Below the pieces are notes generated by a model that was not told the origin of the DNA, did not search any database, and worked only from the letters and a program-made list of their open reading frames with translations. This document shows positions 50,304-57,940 of a stretch of DNA of 64,000 bases, in pieces. The stretch covers positions 1 through 64,000 of the forward strand of contig LJHW01000030.1 in assembly GCA_001295865.1 (NCBI GenBank), in the 5' to 3' direction. This DNA comes from a beta proteobacterium AAP65. Its GTDB lineage: Bacteria; Pseudomonadota; Gammaproteobacteria; Burkholderiales; Burkholderiaceae_C. Positions within the stretch are counted from its first letter, which is position 1. Each line of letters opens with the position of its first letter. A program made the translations under genes and the position numbers.

Positions 50304-52040
50304 ATGTACCGATACACCGAATTCGACCGCCACTTCGTCCGAGCCCGCGCCGCGCAGTACCGCGACCAATTGCAGCGCCACCTGGCCGGAGAACTGCCCG
50401 ACGAAGAGTTCCGCCCGCTGCGCCTGCAGAACGGCTGGTACGTGCAACGCCACGCCCCCATGCTGCGCGTGGCCGTGCCCTACGGCGAGCTCAGCAGCCG
50501 CCAGCTGCGGCAGCTGGCGCGCATCGCGCGTGAACACGACTTGCAGGACGCCGGCCTGCCCACCGAGCACGGCGGCTTCGGCCACTTCACCACGCGGCAG
50601 AACCTGCAGTTCAACTGGATCCCGCTGGCGCGCAGCGCCGACGTGATGGACCTGCTGGCCGAGGTGGACATGCACGGCATCCAGACCAGCGGCAACTGCA
50701 TCCGCAACATCACCACCGACGCGCTGGCCGGCATCGCCCCTGACGAGGTGGTGGACCCGCGGCCCTACTGCGAGATCCTGCGCCAGTGGAGCACGCTGCA
50801 CCCCGAGTTCGCTTTCCTGCCGCGCAAGTTCAAGATCGCCGTGACGGGCGCGCGTGAAGACCGCGCCGCCACCGCCTGGCACGACATCGGCCTGACGCTG
50901 GTGAAGAATGCCGCCGGCGAGGTGGGCTTCAGCGTCGCCGTGGGCGGCGGCATGGGCCGCACGCCGGTGATCGCCACGCCCTTCAACACCTTCGTGCCCT
51001 GGCAGCAGATCCTCGTTTACATCGAGGCCGTGGTGCGCGTCTACAACCTCTACGGCCGGCGCGACAACATGTACAAGGCGCGCATCAAGATCCTGGTGAA
51101 GGCCGAGGGGCAGAAGTTCGTCGATGCCGTGCAGCGCGAGTTCGAGGCCCTGGTGGCCGACCCGGCCACCACCTTCATCCCGCAGGCCGAACTCGAACGC
51201 GTGGCGGCCAGCTTCGTGAACCCGGTGCAGGCCACGGCCGAAACGGTGATCGACACCGCCGCCGAGCCCCTGCGCGAACCGGCCTACACCCGCTGGCTGC
51301 AGCGCAACGTGCACGCGCACCGCCTGCCGGGCTACCGCGCGGTGACGCTCTCGCTCAAGCGCGCCGGCCTGCCGCCGGGGGACGTGACGGCCGACCAGAT
51401 GGACGCCGCCGCCGGCCTGGCCGAGCACTACAGCCAGGGCGAACTGCGCGTCACGCACGACCAGAACCTGCTGCTGCCCTGGGTGCACCAGAACGACTTG
51501 CACGGCCTCTGGGTGGCCGCCCGCGCCCTGGGCCTGGCCACGCCGAACATCGGCCTGCTGACCGACATGATCGCTTGCCCCGGCGGCGACCTCTGCGCGC
51601 TGGCCAACGCCCGTTCGCTGCCCATCGCCGCCGCCTTGACCGAGCGTTTCAGCGATCTCGACGAGCTGCACGACATCGGCGACATCGACCTGCACATCAG
51701 CGGCTGCATCAACAGCTGCGGCCACCACCACAGCGGGCACATCGGCATCCTCGGCGTCGACAAGGACGGCAGCGAGTGGTACCAGGTCACGGTGGCCGGT
51801 GCCGACGGCAGCACGCTCAGCGGCGCGGCCGTGGCCGGCAAGGTGATCGGCCCCAGCTTCGCGGCCGACGAGGTGCCCGATGTCATCGAGGCCGTGGTCG
51901 GCGTGTACCTGCAGCAGCGCCACCGCGGCGAGCATTTTGTCGACACCGCCCGGCGCTTGGGCGCCCAGCCCTTCCGCCAGGCGGCCGATGCCGTGCGCCG
52001 CAGCACGGCCGCCCCGGCGCCTGCCGAGGCCGCGGCCTGA
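50304..52040 (+). CDS. cysI: Assimilatory sulfite reductase hemoprotein
   Basis: CysI reduces sulfite to sulfide at a coupled siroheme/[4Fe-4S] centre. The 578-residue protein has both ferredoxin-like half domains, the substrate-binding TSGNCIRNITTDAL, and the cluster ligands in CPGGDLCALANA and HISGCINSCGHHHSGHIG (C-x5-C and C-x3-C). No cysJ flavoprotein subunit is present; the ferredoxin and ferredoxin-NADP reductase genes at the end of the cluster are likely electron suppliers. ATG 50304 is 18 bp downstream of the permease gene. Confidence 0.95.
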   Translation: MYRYTEFDRHFVRARAAQYRDQLQRHLAGELPDEEFRPLRLQNGWYVQRHAPMLRVAVPYGELSSRQLRQLARIAREHDLQDAGLPTEHGGFGHFTTRQNLQFNWIPLARSADVMDLLAEVDMHGIQTSGNCIRNITTDALAGIAPDEVVDPRPYCEILRQWSTLHPEFAFLPRKFKIAVTGAREDRAATAWHDIGLTLVKNAAGEVGFSVAVGGGMGRTPVIATPFNTFVPWQQILVYIEAVVRVYNLYGRRDNMYKARIKILVKAEGQKFVDAVQREFEALVADPATTFIPQAELERVAASFVNPVQATAETVIDTAAEPLREPAYTRWLQRNVHAHRLPGYRAVTLSLKRAGLPPGDVTADQMDAAAGLAEHYSQGELRVTHDQNLLLPWVHQNDLHGLWVAARALGLATPNIGLLTDMIACPGGDLCALANARSLPIAAALTERFSDLDELHDIGDIDLHISGCINSCGHHHSGHIGILGVDKDGSEWYQVTVAGADGSTLSGAAVAGKVIGPSFAADEVPDVIEAVVGVYLQQRHRGEHFVDTARRLGAQPFRQAADAVRRSTAAPAPAEAAA

Positions 52041-52049
52041 GAGAACCCC

Positions 52050-52412
52050 ATGGACTTCATCGACCCCCACACCCCGCTGCCAGCCGACACGCTGGCGCTG
52101 GACAACACCGTCGACGTGCTGGCCCTGGCCGAAGGCTGGGCGCCCGGCCGTCCGGTGCAGCTGTGTTTTCCGAAGTGGACCGACGGCCGCGCCTATTCGC
52201 AAGCCGTGCTGCTGCGCAGCCGGCTGCGCCACACCGGGCCTTTGATCGCCACCGGCGACGTGCTCGTGGACATGCTGCCGCTGCTGCAGCGCTGCGGCTT
52301 CAGTGCGGTGCAGTTGCGCGCCGACCAGTCACTGGCCGCCGCGCAACGTGCGCTGGGCTTCTTCCCGGCGCACTACCAGACCGTGCCGCCCGAGCGGAGC
52401 GCCGCAGCATGA
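52050..52412 (+). CDS. DUF934 protein of the cys operon
   Basis: This 120-residue protein is the DUF934 family, found between cysI and cysH in many betaproteobacteria; its biochemical role is not known. It shows FPKWTDGRAYSQAVLLRSRL and GDVLVDMLPLLQRCGFSAVQ. ATG 52050 is 9 bp after cysI and its stop overlaps the cysH start (ATGA). Likely needed for sulfite reductase or APS reductase maturation, inferred from location. Confidence 0.92.
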   Translation: MDFIDPHTPLPADTLALDNTVDVLALAEGWAPGRPVQLCFPKWTDGRAYSQAVLLRSRLRHTGPLIATGDVLVDMLPLLQRCGFSAVQLRADQSLAAAQRALGFFPAHYQTVPPERSAAA

Positions 52413-53155
52413 GCCGCGCCATCGAGCTCTACGCCCGCGCCACGCCGGGCCATGAAGAGCGCGTCGCCGAGACCGTGGCCCTGCTGCGCAGCGCAGCCGA
52501 TCGCCATGCCTGCCGCATCGTCTTCACCACGAGCCTGGGTGCCGAAGACATGGTGCTCACCGCGCTGATCGCCCAGCACCGCCTGCCCATCACGCTGGCC
52601 ACGCTGCAGACCGGCCGCCTGCATGCGCAGACGCTGGCGCTGATGGACCAGACCGAAGCGCAATACAGCCTGGCGATCGAGCGATGGGCGCCGGCGGCCG
52701 AGGCGGTGGTCAGTTTCACCCGCCAGCACGGCGAACTGCCCATGCGCCAGAGCATCGAGCTGCGCAAGGCCTGCTGCGGCCTGCGCAAGCTGGAGCCGCT
52801 GTCCCGCGCGCTGGCGGGCCGCACGGCCTGGGTGACGGGCCTGCGTCGCGAGCAAAGCGATGCACGCGCTGAACTGCCGGTGAGCAGCGTGGACGAACAC
52901 GGCCGCGAGAAGCTCAACCCCCTGGCTGCGTGGAGCCAGGCCGATGTGTGGCACTTCATCGCCCACCACGGCGTACCCTACAACCCGCTGCACGACGAGT
53001 TCTATCCCAGCATCGGCTGCGAGCCCTGCACACGCGCCGTGGCGCTGGGCGAAGACATCCGCGCCGGCCGCTGGTGGTGGGAACAGGAAGACGCCAAGGA
53101 ATGCGGCCTGCACGTCAGCACGGTCAGCGCCGTACCCAAGAAGGAAACCGCATGA
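52409..53155 (+). CDS. cysH: Adenylylsulfate (APS) reductase
   Basis: CysH reduces activated sulfate to sulfite with thioredoxin. The 248-residue protein has the PP-loop FTTSLGAEDMVLTALI and the paired cysteines LRKACCGLRK and IGCEPCTRAV, which bind a [4Fe-4S] cluster in the bacterial APS-type enzyme. A C-terminal ECGLH carries the catalytic Cys. The absence of a cysC kinase in the operon agrees with direct APS use. ATG 52409 overlaps the DUF934 gene. Confidence 0.96.
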   Translation: MSRAIELYARATPGHEERVAETVALLRSAADRHACRIVFTTSLGAEDMVLTALIAQHRLPITLATLQTGRLHAQTLALMDQTEAQYSLAIERWAPAAEAVVSFTRQHGELPMRQSIELRKACCGLRKLEPLSRALAGRTAWVTGLRREQSDARAELPVSSVDEHGREKLNPLAAWSQADVWHFIAHHGVPYNPLHDEFYPSIGCEPCTRAVALGEDIRAGRWWWEQEDAKECGLHVSTVSAVPKKETA

Positions 53156-54111
53156 ACGCGCCCCCCAGCCTGGAGCAACTGCTGCCGGCCCTGGACCACC
53201 AGCACCTCGACGGGCTGGAAGAAGAAGCCATCTTCATCCTGCGCGAGGTGGCGGCCAGCTTCGAGCGCCCCGCCCTGCTCTTCAGCGGCGGCAAGGACAG
53301 CTGCGTGGTGCTGCGTCTGGCCGAAAAGGCCTTCAAACAGCGTGTGTCGGGAAACCAGTTCGTCGGCCGCCTGCCCTTCCCACTGCTGCATGTCGACACC
53401 GGCCACAACTTCCCCGAAGTCATCGATTTCCGTGACCAGCGCGTGGCCGAGATGGGCGAACGCCTGGTGGTGGGCAGCGTCGAAGAAAGCATGCGCCGCG
53501 GCACCGTGCGCCTGGCGCACCCGCTGGAAAGCCGCAACGGCCACCAGACCGTGGCACTGCTGGAAGCCATCGAAGAGCACCGATTCGACTGCCTGATCGG
53601 CGGCGCTCGGCGCGACGAAGAGAAGGCGCGGGCGAAGGAGCGCATCTTCAGCCACCGCGACAGCTTCGGCCAATGGCAGCCCAAGGAACAGCGGCCCGAA
53701 CTCTGGACGCTGTTCAACACACGTATCAAGCCCGGCGAGCACTTCCGCGCCTTCCCCATCAGCAACTGGACCGAGCTCGACGTGTGGCTCTACATCGCCC
53801 GCGAAAACATCCCGCTGCCCGGCCTGTACTACCGGCACGAGCGGCCCGTGGTGCGCCGCAAGGGCCTGCTGGTGCCGGTGACCGAGGTCACGCCGCCGGC
53901 CGCGGGCGAGGTGGTGGAGAGCCTGCCGGTGCGTTTCCGCACCGTGGGTGACATGACCTGCACCTGCCCCGTGGAAAGCCAGGCCGCCAACGCCGTGGAG
54001 GTGGTGGCCGAAACGCTGACGGTCACCGTCAGCGAGCGCGGCGCCACGCGCATGGACGACCGCACCTCCGACGCTTCGATGGAGCGGCGCAAGAAAGAAG
54101 GGTATTTCTGA
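53152..54111 (+). CDS. cysD: Sulfate adenylyltransferase subunit 2
   Basis: CysD forms APS from sulfate and ATP with the GTPase CysN. The 319-residue protein has the PP-loop LLFSGGKDSCVVLRLAEKAF, HVDTGHNFPEVIDFRD, CLIGGARRDEEKARAKERIF and the C-terminal TVGDMTCTCPVESQA. ATG 53152 overlaps the cysH stop (ATGA), and its own stop forms TGATG with cysN. The open frame is longer upstream but inside cysH. Confidence 0.97.
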   Translation: MNAPPSLEQLLPALDHQHLDGLEEEAIFILREVAASFERPALLFSGGKDSCVVLRLAEKAFKQRVSGNQFVGRLPFPLLHVDTGHNFPEVIDFRDQRVAEMGERLVVGSVEESMRRGTVRLAHPLESRNGHQTVALLEAIEEHRFDCLIGGARRDEEKARAKERIFSHRDSFGQWQPKEQRPELWTLFNTRIKPGEHFRAFPISNWTELDVWLYIARENIPLPGLYYRHERPVVRRKGLLVPVTEVTPPAAGEVVESLPVRFRTVGDMTCTCPVESQAANAVEVVAETLTVTVSERGATRMDDRTSDASMERRKKEGYF

Positions 54112-55454
54112 TGACGGCCTTGCAACCCGCCGCCAGCGCGCGGCCCGCGCACGCGGCCGACAGCAGCCCGGCGCGCCCGGCGCTGCGTTTCCTCACCGCC
54201 GGCAGCGTGGACGACGGCAAGAGCACGCTGATCGGCCGCCTGCTCTTCGACAGCCGCGCCATCCTGGCCGACCAGCTCGACACGCTGCAGCGCCGCGCCG
54301 CCGGTGAACCCATCGACCTGAGCCTGCTCACCGACGGCCTGGAAGCCGAGCGTGAACAGGGCATCACCATTGACGTGGCCTACCGCTACTTCGCCACGCC
54401 GGCGCGCAAGTTCATCATCGCCGACGCGCCCGGCCACGAGCAGTACACGCGCAACATGGTCACAGCCGCCGCGGGCAGCGACGCTGCCGTGGTGCTGGTG
54501 GACATCACCAAGCTCGACCTCACGCAGCGCCCCGTGCGCCTGCTGCCGCAGACCCGCCGCCACACGCTGCTGGCGCAGCTGCTGCGCGTGCCGAGCATCG
54601 TGTTCGCGGTGAACAAGCTCGACGCCATGGCCGAGCCCGGCCCGGCCTTCGAGGCCGTGGCGCAGGCGCTGCAGGCCTTCGCCGATGAAGCCGGCGTGCG
54701 GCATGCCGGCATCGTGCCGGTGTCGGCCCTGCGCGGCGACAACGTGGCCGTGCCGATGGACGCTGGCTGGTACAGCGGCCCCACGTTGCTGGAGTTGCTG
54801 GAAGGCCTGCCGAGCACGGCCGAGGCCGATGGTGCACAGGCGCAAGCCAACGCCGCCGAAGCCTTCAGCCTGCCCGTGCAGTACGTGGCCCGCGAGGGCG
54901 ATGGCACCGGCGACAACCCGCGCGTGTTCTGGGGCCGCGTGGCCCAGGGCGCGGTGCAGGTGGGCGACACGCTGCAGGTCTTCCCGAGTGGCGAGCAGGC
55001 CGTGGTGGCCGGGCTGCGCCGCGCGGGGGCCACGGTGGCCGAGGTGCAGGCCGGTTGGTCGGCCGGCGTGGTGCTGGACCGCCAGCTCGACATCTCGCGC
55101 GGCGACTGGCTCGGCACACCTTCTGCCCTGGCCCCGGTGCAGCGCTTCAGCGCCACGCTGGCCTGGTTGGACCTGGAGCCTGCCACGCCCGGCCGCAAGT
55201 ACTGGGTGCGCCACGGCCACCGCTGGGTGCAGGCGCGGCTGGTGGAGGTGGCGCAGCGCCTGGACATCCACACGCTGCAGCCCGCACCGGCCCAAACCCT
55301 GGCCGTCAACGAGATCGGCGAGGTGGTGTTCGAGCTGCAGCAGCCGCTGCCGCTGGCGCCCTATGCGCAGCAGCGCGCGGGCGGTGCGCTGATCGTCGTG
55401 GACCCCGCCACCCACCGCACCAGCGGCGCGCTGCTCGTGCGCGCGGCGGCCTGA
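54111..55454 (+). CDS. cysN: Sulfate adenylyltransferase subunit 1 (GTPase)
   Basis: CysN couples GTP hydrolysis to APS formation. The 447-residue translation-factor-type GTPase has P-loop GSVDDGKSTLIGRLLFDS, switch I region EREQGITIDVAYRYF, DAPGHEQYTRNMVTAAAGSD and the NKLD base-recognition motif, then two beta-barrel domains. There is no fused APS kinase, consistent with an APS-type CysH. It overlaps cysD by one base. Confidence 0.97.
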   Translation: MTALQPAASARPAHAADSSPARPALRFLTAGSVDDGKSTLIGRLLFDSRAILADQLDTLQRRAAGEPIDLSLLTDGLEAEREQGITIDVAYRYFATPARKFIIADAPGHEQYTRNMVTAAAGSDAAVVLVDITKLDLTQRPVRLLPQTRRHTLLAQLLRVPSIVFAVNKLDAMAEPGPAFEAVAQALQAFADEAGVRHAGIVPVSALRGDNVAVPMDAGWYSGPTLLELLEGLPSTAEADGAQAQANAAEAFSLPVQYVAREGDGTGDNPRVFWGRVAQGAVQVGDTLQVFPSGEQAVVAGLRRAGATVAEVQAGWSAGVVLDRQLDISRGDWLGTPSALAPVQRFSATLAWLDLEPATPGRKYWVRHGHRWVQARLVEVAQRLDIHTLQPAPAQTLAVNEIGEVVFELQQPLPLAPYAQQRAGGALIVVDPATHRTSGALLVRAAA

Positions 55455-55464
55455 GGGCAGCGCC

Positions 55465-56253
55465 ATGGGCCGCGTTGTCTTCATCGGGGCCGGGCCGGGC
55501 GCGGCCGACCTCATCACCCTGCGCGGTGCACGCTGGCTGGCGCAGGCCGACGTGGTGCTCTTCGATGCGCTGACCGACCCCGCCTTGCGCGAGTTCGCGC
55601 CCAAGGCGCGCTGGATGGATGTGGGCAAGCGCGGCTTCTGCAAGAGCACGCCGCAGGCCAGCATCGACGCGCTGCTCGTGCGCCAGGCGCGTGCACACGC
55701 CTTGGTGGTGCGGCTCAAAGGCGGCGACGCCAGCGTCTTCGGCCGGCTTGAAGAAGAGCTGCAGGCTTTGGCCGCGGCAGGCATCGAGAGCGAGGTGGTG
55801 CCGGGCATCACCGCCGCCATCGCCGCGGCGGCACACACCCAAAGGCCGCTCACGCGCCGCGGCACCGGCCGCAGCGTGAGCCTCACCACCGCGATGACGG
55901 CCGACAGCCAGCTGCAAGCCGGCCACCACGCCGACACCGAGGTCTTCTACATGGCCGGACGACAGCTGGGCGCTCTGGGCCGGCAGCTGCTGCAGGCAGG
56001 CTGGGCGGCCGACACGCCGGTGTGCGTGGTCTCGCGCGCCGGCTGGCCCGACGCCTTGAGCAGCGACCACGCGCTCGCTGGGCTGGCCGAGGCCGCGCTG
56101 CTGCACGCCAGCCGCCCGACGGTGGTGACCGTGGGCGCGGGCGCGCGCGCCGTCACGATGGCACCACAGACTGACGCCACCGCGGCCTGCGCCGCCATCC
56201 CGCCAACAGGCCTTGTGCCAACGCAAGCCGGCCGAGCGAAGGCTGCCCCTTAA
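55465..56253 (+). CDS. cobA: Uroporphyrinogen-III C-methyltransferase
   Basis: SUMT makes precorrin-2, precursor of the siroheme that CysI needs. The 262-residue protein shows VFIGAGPGAADLITLRGARW, VRLKGGDASVFGRLEEEL, VPGITAAIAAAAHTQRPLT and YMAGRQLG, the standard SAM-binding fold. No CysG-type dehydrogenase/chelatase domain is attached, so ferrochelation must be encoded elsewhere. It begins 10 bp after cysN. The last 30 residues past the conserved core are low-complexity. Confidence 0.94.
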   Translation: MGRVVFIGAGPGAADLITLRGARWLAQADVVLFDALTDPALREFAPKARWMDVGKRGFCKSTPQASIDALLVRQARAHALVVRLKGGDASVFGRLEEELQALAAAGIESEVVPGITAAIAAAAHTQRPLTRRGTGRSVSLTTAMTADSQLQAGHHADTEVFYMAGRQLGALGRQLLQAGWAADTPVCVVSRAGWPDALSSDHALAGLAEAALLHASRPTVVTVGAGARAVTMAPQTDATAACAAIPPTGLVPTQAGRAKAAP

Positions 56254-56316
56254 AATCGGGTTTTGTTGCGGGCTGCGGCATGGCCCCACGCCCCACGACA
56301 CTCCACAGAGAGCCCC

Positions 56317-56640
56317 ATGACCCACGTTGTTCTCGATTCCTGCATCCGCTGCAAGTACACCGATTGCGTCGACGTCTGCCCCGTCGACTGCTTCCGTGAA
56401 GGCCCGAACATGCTCGTCATCGACCCCGACGAGTGCATCGACTGCGCCGTGTGCATCCCGGAGTGCCCGGTCAACGCCATCCTGCCCGAAGAAGATGTGC
56501 CGAGCGACCAGCTGGCCTTCATCAAGCTCAACGCCGACCTGGCGCGCAACTGGCCCAGCATCACCAAGCGCAAGGCCCCGCTGCCCGACGCCGAAGAGTG
56601 GAAAGACCGCACCGGCAAGCTCGACCAGCTGGCGCGCTGA
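56317..56640 (+). CDS. fdxA: 7Fe ferredoxin
   Basis: This 107-residue ferredoxin has ligands [17 protein letters not shown] and [16 protein letters not shown] for a [3Fe-4S]/[4Fe-4S] pair and the C-terminal extension ([20 protein letters not shown]) of the FdxA family. ATG 56317 follows AGAGAG. A TAAAAT hexamer at about 56250 could give it its own promoter. The next gene encodes a ferredoxin-NADP reductase, so together they may feed electrons to sulfite reductase. Confidence 0.96.
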   Translation: MTHVVLDSCIRCKYTDCVDVCPVDCFREGPNMLVIDPDECIDCAVCIPECPVNAILPEEDVPSDQLAFIKLNADLARNWPSITKRKAPLPDAEEWKDRTGKLDQLAR

Positions 56641-56652
56641 GCGGCCGGCGCC

Positions 56653-57747
56653 TTGAACCCGGACAGCGGCACGCCCCTCCCCACCGACGCGCTGGTCATC
56701 GGCGCCGGCCCGGTGGGGCTGTTCCAGGTGTTCCAGCTCGGGCTGCTGGGCCTGCAAGCCGAGGTCGTCGACAGCCTGCCCGGCCCCGGCGGCCAGTGCA
56801 CCGAGCTCTACCCCGACAAGCCCATTTACGACATCCCGGCCCTGCCGCTGTGCACCGGCCGTGAACTGGCCGAACGCCTGCTGCAGCAGGTGTCGCCTTT
56901 CCAGCCGCGTTTCCACACCGGCCAGCAAGTGACGCGGCTCGAAGCCGTGGTGCAGCCCGACGGCACGCCGGCCTACCGCGTGGACACCGATGCCGGCCTG
57001 CACTTCACCGCCCGCACGGTTTTCATCGCCGCAGGCGTGGGCAGCTTCCAGCCGCGCCATCTCACGCTGGAAGGCGCAGCAGCCTTCGAAGGCCAGGGCC
57101 TGCACTACCGCCGCCCCGAAGCCACCGCCTGGGCCGGGCAGGACGTGGTGGTGATGGGCGACGAAGATGCCGCGCTGGAAGCCGCCATCGCCTGCGCAAC
57201 CGCCGGCCCGCAACGCGCCGCCAGCGTGACGCTGATGCACCGCCGCGATGCCTTCCGTGCCGCACCGGAGACCGTGGCGCAGATGCGCGCGCTGTGCGAG
57301 CAAGGCGCGATGCGTTTTGTGGCCGGCCAACCGGTGGGCCTGACCGGTGACGCCAAGGGCCGGCTTGCAGCCGTGCAGGTGGCCTTGCCCGATGGCACCA
57401 CCACCGCCCTGCCCGCCCAACTGATGCTGGTGCTGCTGGGCCTGAGCCCCAAGCTCGGGCCCATCGCCGACTGGGGCCTGGCGCTGGAACGCAAGCAGCT
57501 GCGCGTGGACACCGAGAAGTTCGAGACCGCCTTGCCAGGCGTCTACGCCGTCGGCGACATCAACACCTACCCGGGCAAGCGCAAACTCATCGTCAGTGGC
57601 TTCCACGAAGCCACCCTCGCGGCCTACGCCGCTGCGGCACGCCTCTCGCCCGAGGGCCGGGTACTGCTGCAGTACACCACCACCAGCCCGCTGCTGCAGC
57701 AGCGCCTGGGCGTGCTGCCCGACAAGCCGGCGCCGGCCGAGACATAA
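56653..57747 (+). CDS. Ferredoxin-NADP(+) reductase, thioredoxin-reductase-like
   Basis: This 364-residue flavoprotein belongs to the thioredoxin-reductase-like FNR group (YumC type). It has FAD site ALVIGAGPVGLFQVFQLGLL, GGQCTELYPDKPIYD, NADP site DVVVMGDEDAALEAAIA and YAVGDINTYPGKRKLIVSGF. It lacks the CxxC of true thioredoxin reductases. The start is TTG 56653, 12 bp after fdxA. Its stop codon lies about 20 bp before the TPP riboswitch, and a CATAAT hexamer (57743-57748) at the stop may be the riboswitch promoter. Confidence 0.92.
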   Translation: MNPDSGTPLPTDALVIGAGPVGLFQVFQLGLLGLQAEVVDSLPGPGGQCTELYPDKPIYDIPALPLCTGRELAERLLQQVSPFQPRFHTGQQVTRLEAVVQPDGTPAYRVDTDAGLHFTARTVFIAAGVGSFQPRHLTLEGAAAFEGQGLHYRRPEATAWAGQDVVVMGDEDAALEAAIACATAGPQRAASVTLMHRRDAFRAAPETVAQMRALCEQGAMRFVAGQPVGLTGDAKGRLAAVQVALPDGTTTALPAQLMLVLLGLSPKLGPIADWGLALERKQLRVDTEKFETALPGVYAVGDINTYPGKRKLIVSGFHEATLAAYAAAARLSPEGRVLLQYTTTSPLLQQRLGVLPDKPAPAET

Positions 57748-57767
57748 TCGCCGCCGCTGCGGGCCCT

Positions 57768-57870
57768 CCAGGCCGCGCAGCACACCGCTAGGGGTGTTGG
57801 GCTCGACAGGGCCCGACTGAGAAAGTCCCTTTGAACCTGATTGAGGTAATCCTCGCGCAGGGAAGCAGCC
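57768..57870 (+). promoter_or_regulatory. TPP riboswitch (THI box)
   Basis: The conserved parts occur in order: GGGGTG, then a GGGCTC...GGGCCC arm (P3 type), CTGAGA, CCCTTTGAACCTGA, GAGGTAATCCTCGCGCAGGGAA. CTGAGA and the TGAACCTGAT/GGTAAT pair are the THI-box hallmarks that bind thiamin pyrophosphate. It lies 70 bp upstream of the TonB-dependent receptor gene, so TPP should lower its expression. Confidence 0.92.
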
Positions 57871-57876
57871 TGAATG

Positions 57877-57898
57877 CCGCACGGGTTCTCCGTGCGCG
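57877..57898 (+). promoter_or_regulatory. Expression-platform hairpin of the riboswitch
   Basis: GCACGG (57879-57884) and CCGTGC (57890-57895) pair around a 5-nt loop, extendable to CCGCACGG on the left with one bulge. It lies between aptamer and the receptor start. No T-run follows, so translational control is more likely than termination. Confidence 0.5.
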
Positions 57899-57940
57899 GT
57901 TTCCAGTTTGCCCACCTGCCATCGCTCACTAGGCAACACG

